NCBI RefSeq assembly: GCF_003258355.1
Contig: NZ_QKPO01000016.1
Location: forward strand, 1-64,000
Source of the DNA: Confluentibacter sediminis
GTDB taxonomy: Bacteria; Bacteroidota; Bacteroidia; Flavobacteriales; Flavobacteriaceae
Length of the DNA: 64,000 nucleotides
Direction of reading: 5' to 3'
Translations under genes and position numbers: made by a program
The notes under the pieces: model-generated
Seen by the model: only the letters and a program-made list of their open reading frames with translations
Database searches by the model: none
What the model was told of the DNA's origin: nothing
Shown here: positions 60,475 through 64,000 of the stretch, in pieces
How the letters are laid out: each line of letters starts with the position of its first letter
Position numbering within the stretch: the first letter of the stretch is position 1

Positions 60475-61470
60475 ATGAAAATCAAAATATCAACCCTAAT
60501 AATCATGAGTTGTCTTTGCTTGAAAGTAAATGCTCAAGATCCCGTTTTTTCCCAATTCTTTTTAGTTCCAGAAACTTTAAATCCTGGATTTTCGGGTTTT
60601 GAAGACGCCTCCTATCTTGGTTTAATCCATAGAACGCAATGGCCCAATCTAAATTTGAGAGTAGATACCGAATACGCGTTTTTTAATACTTGGATTGAAA
60701 ATGTTGGTGGACTTGGCTTTAGTATTTTAAACCAACATGAAAACAATACCAATTATAACCATTTGCAGGGAAATGCTAATTTTTCATACCATGTAACATT
60801 AGCGAACGATTGGTATTTTAGACCCGCCATAGAAGTTGGTTTTGGTACAAAATCCTTTAATTTTAGAAATCTAGTCCTTGCTGATCAAATAAATATAAAT
60901 TCTGAGACCATAAATCCTATTTCATCGGACCCTTTTGCACAAAACGCCAATAGAAACATCACTTTTTTTGATTTTACAGCTGGGTTTGTTTTCGACAAAA
61001 AGAATACCCGAAATGATACCGATTTATGGTTAGGGGCTAGTATTAAACATTTAAACAGACCAAATATTTCATTTTTAGAAAATGGAAATGTGCCTTTAGA
61101 TATTTTTTACTCCATACATGCTAATTATAAATTCCCTTATTTTGATAGAAACGACATGCTCATTTCTGCCAATTATATGCAACAAGGGGAATACAATAGA
61201 TTGGATATTGGTACCACTATAAAATTAGAGAAATTGATGTTAGGTGCAATGTTAGTTACAAATCCTGCTAAAAACAGTTCTTATAGTCATTTATTAACAT
61301 CTATAAACACCTTTGTAGGCTTGGAATTTGAACAATTGCGTTTTGGTTTTTCATATGATATAAACACTTCTAAAATTGGCAGAACCAATGGTGTTTATGA
61401 ACTTTCCATTACCTATTTGGCAGATTGTTTAATATGTCGAAACCCTGCTAATACCGAAAGAAGGAAATAG
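60475..61470 (+). CDS. PorP/SprF family T9SS outer-membrane protein
   Basis: A 331-residue protein. A signal peptide (LIIMSCLCLKVNAQ) precedes the PorP/SprF opening DPVFSQFFLVPETLNPGFSG (about 22-41). RTQWPNL, then LGFSILNQHENN and a strand-rich remainder end with FGFSYDINTSKIGRTNGVYELSITY, as expected for an outer-membrane barrel. SprF in Flavobacterium johnsoniae is needed to deliver SprB to the surface. It lies 17 bases after the type B adhesin gene on the same strand, the classic pairing, so it is probably the dedicated partner of that protein. Confidence 0.93.
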   Translation: MKIKISTLIIMSCLCLKVNAQDPVFSQFFLVPETLNPGFSGFEDASYLGLIHRTQWPNLNLRVDTEYAFFNTWIENVGGLGFSILNQHENNTNYNHLQGNANFSYHVTLANDWYFRPAIEVGFGTKSFNFRNLVLADQININSETINPISSDPFAQNANRNITFFDFTAGFVFDKKNTRNDTDLWLGASIKHLNRPNISFLENGNVPLDIFYSIHANYKFPYFDRNDMLISANYMQQGEYNRLDIGTTIKLEKLMLGAMLVTNPAKNSSYSHLLTSINTFVGLEFEQLRFGFSYDINTSKIGRTNGVYELSITYLADCLICRNPANTERRK

Positions 61471-61472
61471 CA

Positions 61473-63428
61473 TCATTTGTTTTCAAGAAGCGTCTTTGCC
61501 ATTTTCGAAAATTGCCAAATAGGAGACTTGCTAGCTTGTTCTAAATTTTCATTGCATTCATCATGGCATGCATTTATTAATTTTAGGTATTGAAAAGCAT
61601 TTTGACGGACCTCAAAGTGATATTTAGGATCTGTATAGTTTGTTAGTTCCTCAAAATACTTTGGTTTGTTTTCTGGCTGAAAATCTTCAGTAACCAAAGC
61701 TAATGTTAACCATAGTATTCTAATGTTTTTGTCGTTAAATCCTTGAATGTTTTTTGTTTTGGTCAAATACTCATTTCTATCTTCAGGAAAATTATTCCAT
61801 AAATTATACAAAGCCGTTTCCATGGTTATATATGATGTATCATCCAAGAGCGTTTCATAATTTGCTTTTAATTCTAAAGGGATCTTTGAAAGGGATTTTG
61901 CTACGGCCTGGCGGACTTTCAAACTAGTATTAAAATCTTCCTTTCTGATAAAGATTGGATTCTGGGAAATCAATTTTATTTTTGATTCATCAGAAATTTT
62001 AGAATTCATGTATTCTAAATATTTAAATTCATTCCCCTCACAATCAACCTTTAAATACTTATCAATAAATGCTGATTGTTTTAAACTTTCTAGAACAGCA
62101 CCACTATCAAACACGTCACTTTCCAGCCAAACCTTTACAAACTCATCCAAATTTTGCCCACTCGCCTTTTCCACCTCATTAATAAAATCATCAGTCTGCA
62201 CATTTTTAAATGAATGCTTATTTAAATAATTTTTAATCGCTGTTTTAAAAGCTGTATCACCTATCTTTTCCCTCAACATATACAATACCAATGCGCCTTT
62301 TTTGTAAAACGTCGTACTACTTGATTTAGGATCCAAAAGCGCAGTACTTCCTCCTGCTTTATCTTGCTGCATAAGCTCATCGACGTATTGATACAATTGC
62401 CAATAGTAATAATCAGCTCCGAAAATCGCTTTCTCCGCTAATAACGCATAATATGTCGCAAACCCTTCTTGTAACCAATGATGCGTTCCAGAGGTTTCTG
62501 TAACGAAATCCCCAAACCATTGATGTGCCAGTTCATGAGCATTCACATTCACATAGTTTTTATCAATAAAGGATATAGAATCTATAACATAACTATCAGA
62601 AAAAATAGTTGTACTGGTATTTTCCATGCCTGCATATAGAAAATCCTTAACGGGTACCTGTTTATAATTTTGCCAAGGATAAGAAACGCCTATTTCATCT
62701 TCTAAAAAGTCGAATATTTGTTTGGTATAACGATAGGTGGATTCGAATTTTAAAGAATCCTCCGGATAATAATACATTTCCAGAGGAACACCGCTTTTTG
62801 AAGCTTCTGTTTTTTTATCATATTTGCCAATGGCCAAGGCCACTAAATAACTAGACATGGGCTGTTTCATATCATAATGCCAAGTGGTTGTTGAATCGTT
62901 GATTTGTTGATTTATGAGTTTACCGTTAGCAATGACCTCATAGTCTTTATCGAACGTTATGGTTAAATCAAATTCAACCTTTTCATTCATGTCATCAAAA
63001 CTAGGCAACCAATTACTCGTATATTTACCCTGCCCTTGGGTCCAAATTTGTTTATTACTTCCTCCATTGTCCCAATCAATAAAATACATCGCTTTTTTTG
63101 GACGTGTTTCCCAAGTAATATCAATCTTATGCCGGGTATTGGATTTGAATTGATGCTTGATAATTAAATGTTTTCCATCATACAAAGTTCCTGCTTCCTT
63201 GCCATCTAAAACATATTTTATTTCAGTAAAAGCAGCCGCATCTATATAAATGGAATCAATATCTTTTAAAATTTCAAATTCATAAGAAATAGTTCCATAA
63301 ACTTCTTTTTTATTCAAATCACCAAAAACAATATCTGCCTTTGCTGTTTTAAAATCAACATAATCCGTCTGTTGCGCTTGCATTAAGCAATAAAATAAAA
63401 TGACAATAAGATTTACAGTTAACTTCAT
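61473..63428 (-). CDS. M1 family aminopeptidase, secreted
   Basis: A 651-residue exported peptidase. A signal peptide (LTVNLIVILFYCLMQAQ) is followed by the N-terminal sheet domain and the catalytic domain. The exopeptidase motif reads YAGMENTSTT (about 265), the zinc site HELAHQWFGD (about 297-306) with the third ligand glutamate in WLQEGFATYY (about 319), and a tyrosine in the FYKKGALVLYMLR segment. The C-terminal region holds helical repeats. It is shorter than ERAP-type enzymes. Unlike the protein at 23932, its zinc site is intact. It is convergent with PorP/SprF, 2 bases apart, and divergent from recG. Confidence 0.94.
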   Translation of the reverse strand: MKLTVNLIVILFYCLMQAQQTDYVDFKTAKADIVFGDLNKKEVYGTISYEFEILKDIDSIYIDAAAFTEIKYVLDGKEAGTLYDGKHLIIKHQFKSNTRHKIDITWETRPKKAMYFIDWDNGGSNKQIWTQGQGKYTSNWLPSFDDMNEKVEFDLTITFDKDYEVIANGKLINQQINDSTTTWHYDMKQPMSSYLVALAIGKYDKKTEASKSGVPLEMYYYPEDSLKFESTYRYTKQIFDFLEDEIGVSYPWQNYKQVPVKDFLYAGMENTSTTIFSDSYVIDSISFIDKNYVNVNAHELAHQWFGDFVTETSGTHHWLQEGFATYYALLAEKAIFGADYYYWQLYQYVDELMQQDKAGGSTALLDPKSSSTTFYKKGALVLYMLREKIGDTAFKTAIKNYLNKHSFKNVQTDDFINEVEKASGQNLDEFVKVWLESDVFDSGAVLESLKQSAFIDKYLKVDCEGNEFKYLEYMNSKISDESKIKLISQNPIFIRKEDFNTSLKVRQAVAKSLSKIPLELKANYETLLDDTSYITMETALYNLWNNFPEDRNEYLTKTKNIQGFNDKNIRILWLTLALVTEDFQPENKPKYFEELTNYTDPKYHFEVRQNAFQYLKLINACHDECNENLEQASKSPIWQFSKMAKTLLENK

Positions 63429-63504
63429 AAGGTCTTTATAACAAAGGTTAAGCCAAAATAATAATAATCCTTGTCATTATTACCAAAAGCAGTATTTTAG
63501 TTCT

Positions 63505-64000
63505 ATGAACACCAATCTCCAAACTCCTATCGATTATTTAAAAGGCGTTGGTCCCAATCGGGCTGATTTATTACGTACAGAATTGGGCATTCACACCTAT
63601 CAGGATTTAATAAACTTATTTCCAAACAGATATCTTGATAGAACACAGTATTACAAAATAAACCAATTACAACGTAATAATGCGGATGTGCAAGTGATTG
63701 GCAAAATAACCGAATTTAAAGAAGTAGCCCAACAACAAGGAAAACGCTTAGTAGCGACTTTTCAAGATGAAACGGGCGTTATGGAATTGGTTTGGTTTAG
63801 AGGACAGAAATGGATTCGAGAAAGCATCAAGCTAAATACACCTTATGTTATTTTCGGAAAAACCAATTGGTTCAATGGGAGATTTAGCATGCCACATCCT
63901 GAAATGGAATTGCTTCAAGAACATGAAAAAAATTTACGTTCTGCCATGCAACCAGTATACCCTTCTACTGAAAAATTATCAAATAAGGGCATCACCAATC
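63505..64000 (+). CDS. recG: ATP-dependent DNA helicase RecG (5' part, cut by window edge)
   Basis: An open frame from the ATG at 63505 runs past the end of the window. The first 165 residues are the wedge domain: TPIDYLKGVGPNRADLLRTE, then LINLFPNRYLDRT and a GKITEF, TFQDETGVMELVWFRGQKW and FNGRFSMPHPEME stretch. These match RecG, which remodels stalled forks and Holliday junctions. The helicase motifs would lie beyond the window. It diverges from the M1 peptidase gene over 76 bases. Confidence 0.9.
   Translation, partial: MNTNLQTPIDYLKGVGPNRADLLRTELGIHTYQDLINLFPNRYLDRTQYYKINQLQRNNADVQVIGKITEFKEVAQQQGKRLVATFQDETGVMELVWFRGQKWIRESIKLNTPYVIFGKTNWFNGRFSMPHPEMELLQEHEKNLRSAMQPVYPSTEKLSNKGITN

Overview
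The window is a piece of chromosome from a member of the Flavobacteriaceae (phylum Bacteroidota). The DNA is AT-rich. Several promoters match the Bacteroidota -7 consensus TAnnTTTG and there is little Shine-Dalgarno sequence. The gene content is typical of the family: a TonB-dependent receptor, a PorP/SprF protein paired with a type IX secretion (T9SS) type B adhesin, a PgpH-like HD hydrolase, a CAL67264-family membrane protein, a fused E1 alpha/beta 2-oxo acid dehydrogenase, and a menaquinone (men) cluster. Nothing points to a prophage, plasmid, CRISPR array or intact insertion sequence. The genus cannot be named from this stretch.

Layout. 1-2.5 kb: tRNA-Ser and tRNA-Pro on the minus strand with a terminator, then a PgpH-like membrane HD hydrolase. 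2.6-7.7 kb: thiolase, NlpC/P60 hydrolase, Nudix hydrolase, a small membrane/coiled-coil protein, EttA and a CAL67264-type small membrane protein. 7.75-10.4 kb: a decayed OmpA-family gene, pirin, and an FMN reductase-GNAT-MarR operon with an inverted repeat over its promoter. 10.5-18.7 kb: carboxyltransferase subunit, TonB receptor, TMEM220-like protein, a VWA protein with TonB-plug modules but no barrel, and a Tudor-like protein. 19.1-23.8 kb: secreted hypothetical, RlpA-like protein, UvrA, LOG-family protein. 23.9-30.3 kb: an M1-like protein without a zinc site and with a barrel-like C-terminus, E1 alpha/beta fusion, DoxX, hypothetical. 30.3-37.3 kb: minus-strand menB-menA-hypothetical-UPF0173-menC-CPBP-menE. 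37.5-43.1 kb: a clean 18-bp operator-like palindrome, small protein, Ung, YfcC transporter, DUF418 protein, SMP-30-like protein, HolA. 43.1-48.9 kb: HSDR_N-like nuclease-fold protein, glycosyltransferase, OmpA lipoprotein, a VOC pseudogene with one stop, TsaC/Sua5, UvrD-type helicase. 49.0-55.9 kb: M20 amidohydrolase, AsmA-like protein, FMN-binding glutamate synthase-like protein, DUF7935-like protein, two overlapping patatins. 56.0-64.0 kb: giant PKD/SprB adhesin, PorP/SprF, M1 aminopeptidase and the start of recG.

How genes work together. Five men-pathway neighbours make and prenylate the naphthoquinone ring of menaquinone; menF/menD/menH are not here. UvrA, UvrD, Ung, RecG and HolA are dispersed replication and repair genes. 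The adhesin and PorP/SprF form a probable surface-anchoring pair for T9SS. FMN reductase, GNAT, MarR and pirin look like a redox-stress module under the local MarR protein.

The most interesting items are: the three-frame OmpA relic between twin terminators; the VWA protein carrying two plug-like modules; the M1-like pseudopeptidase with a barrel-like tail; the swapped Asp/Asn pattern in the E1 thiamine-diphosphate site; and the operator palindromes at 10348 and 37501. I found no clearly new multi-gene defence or mobile system.
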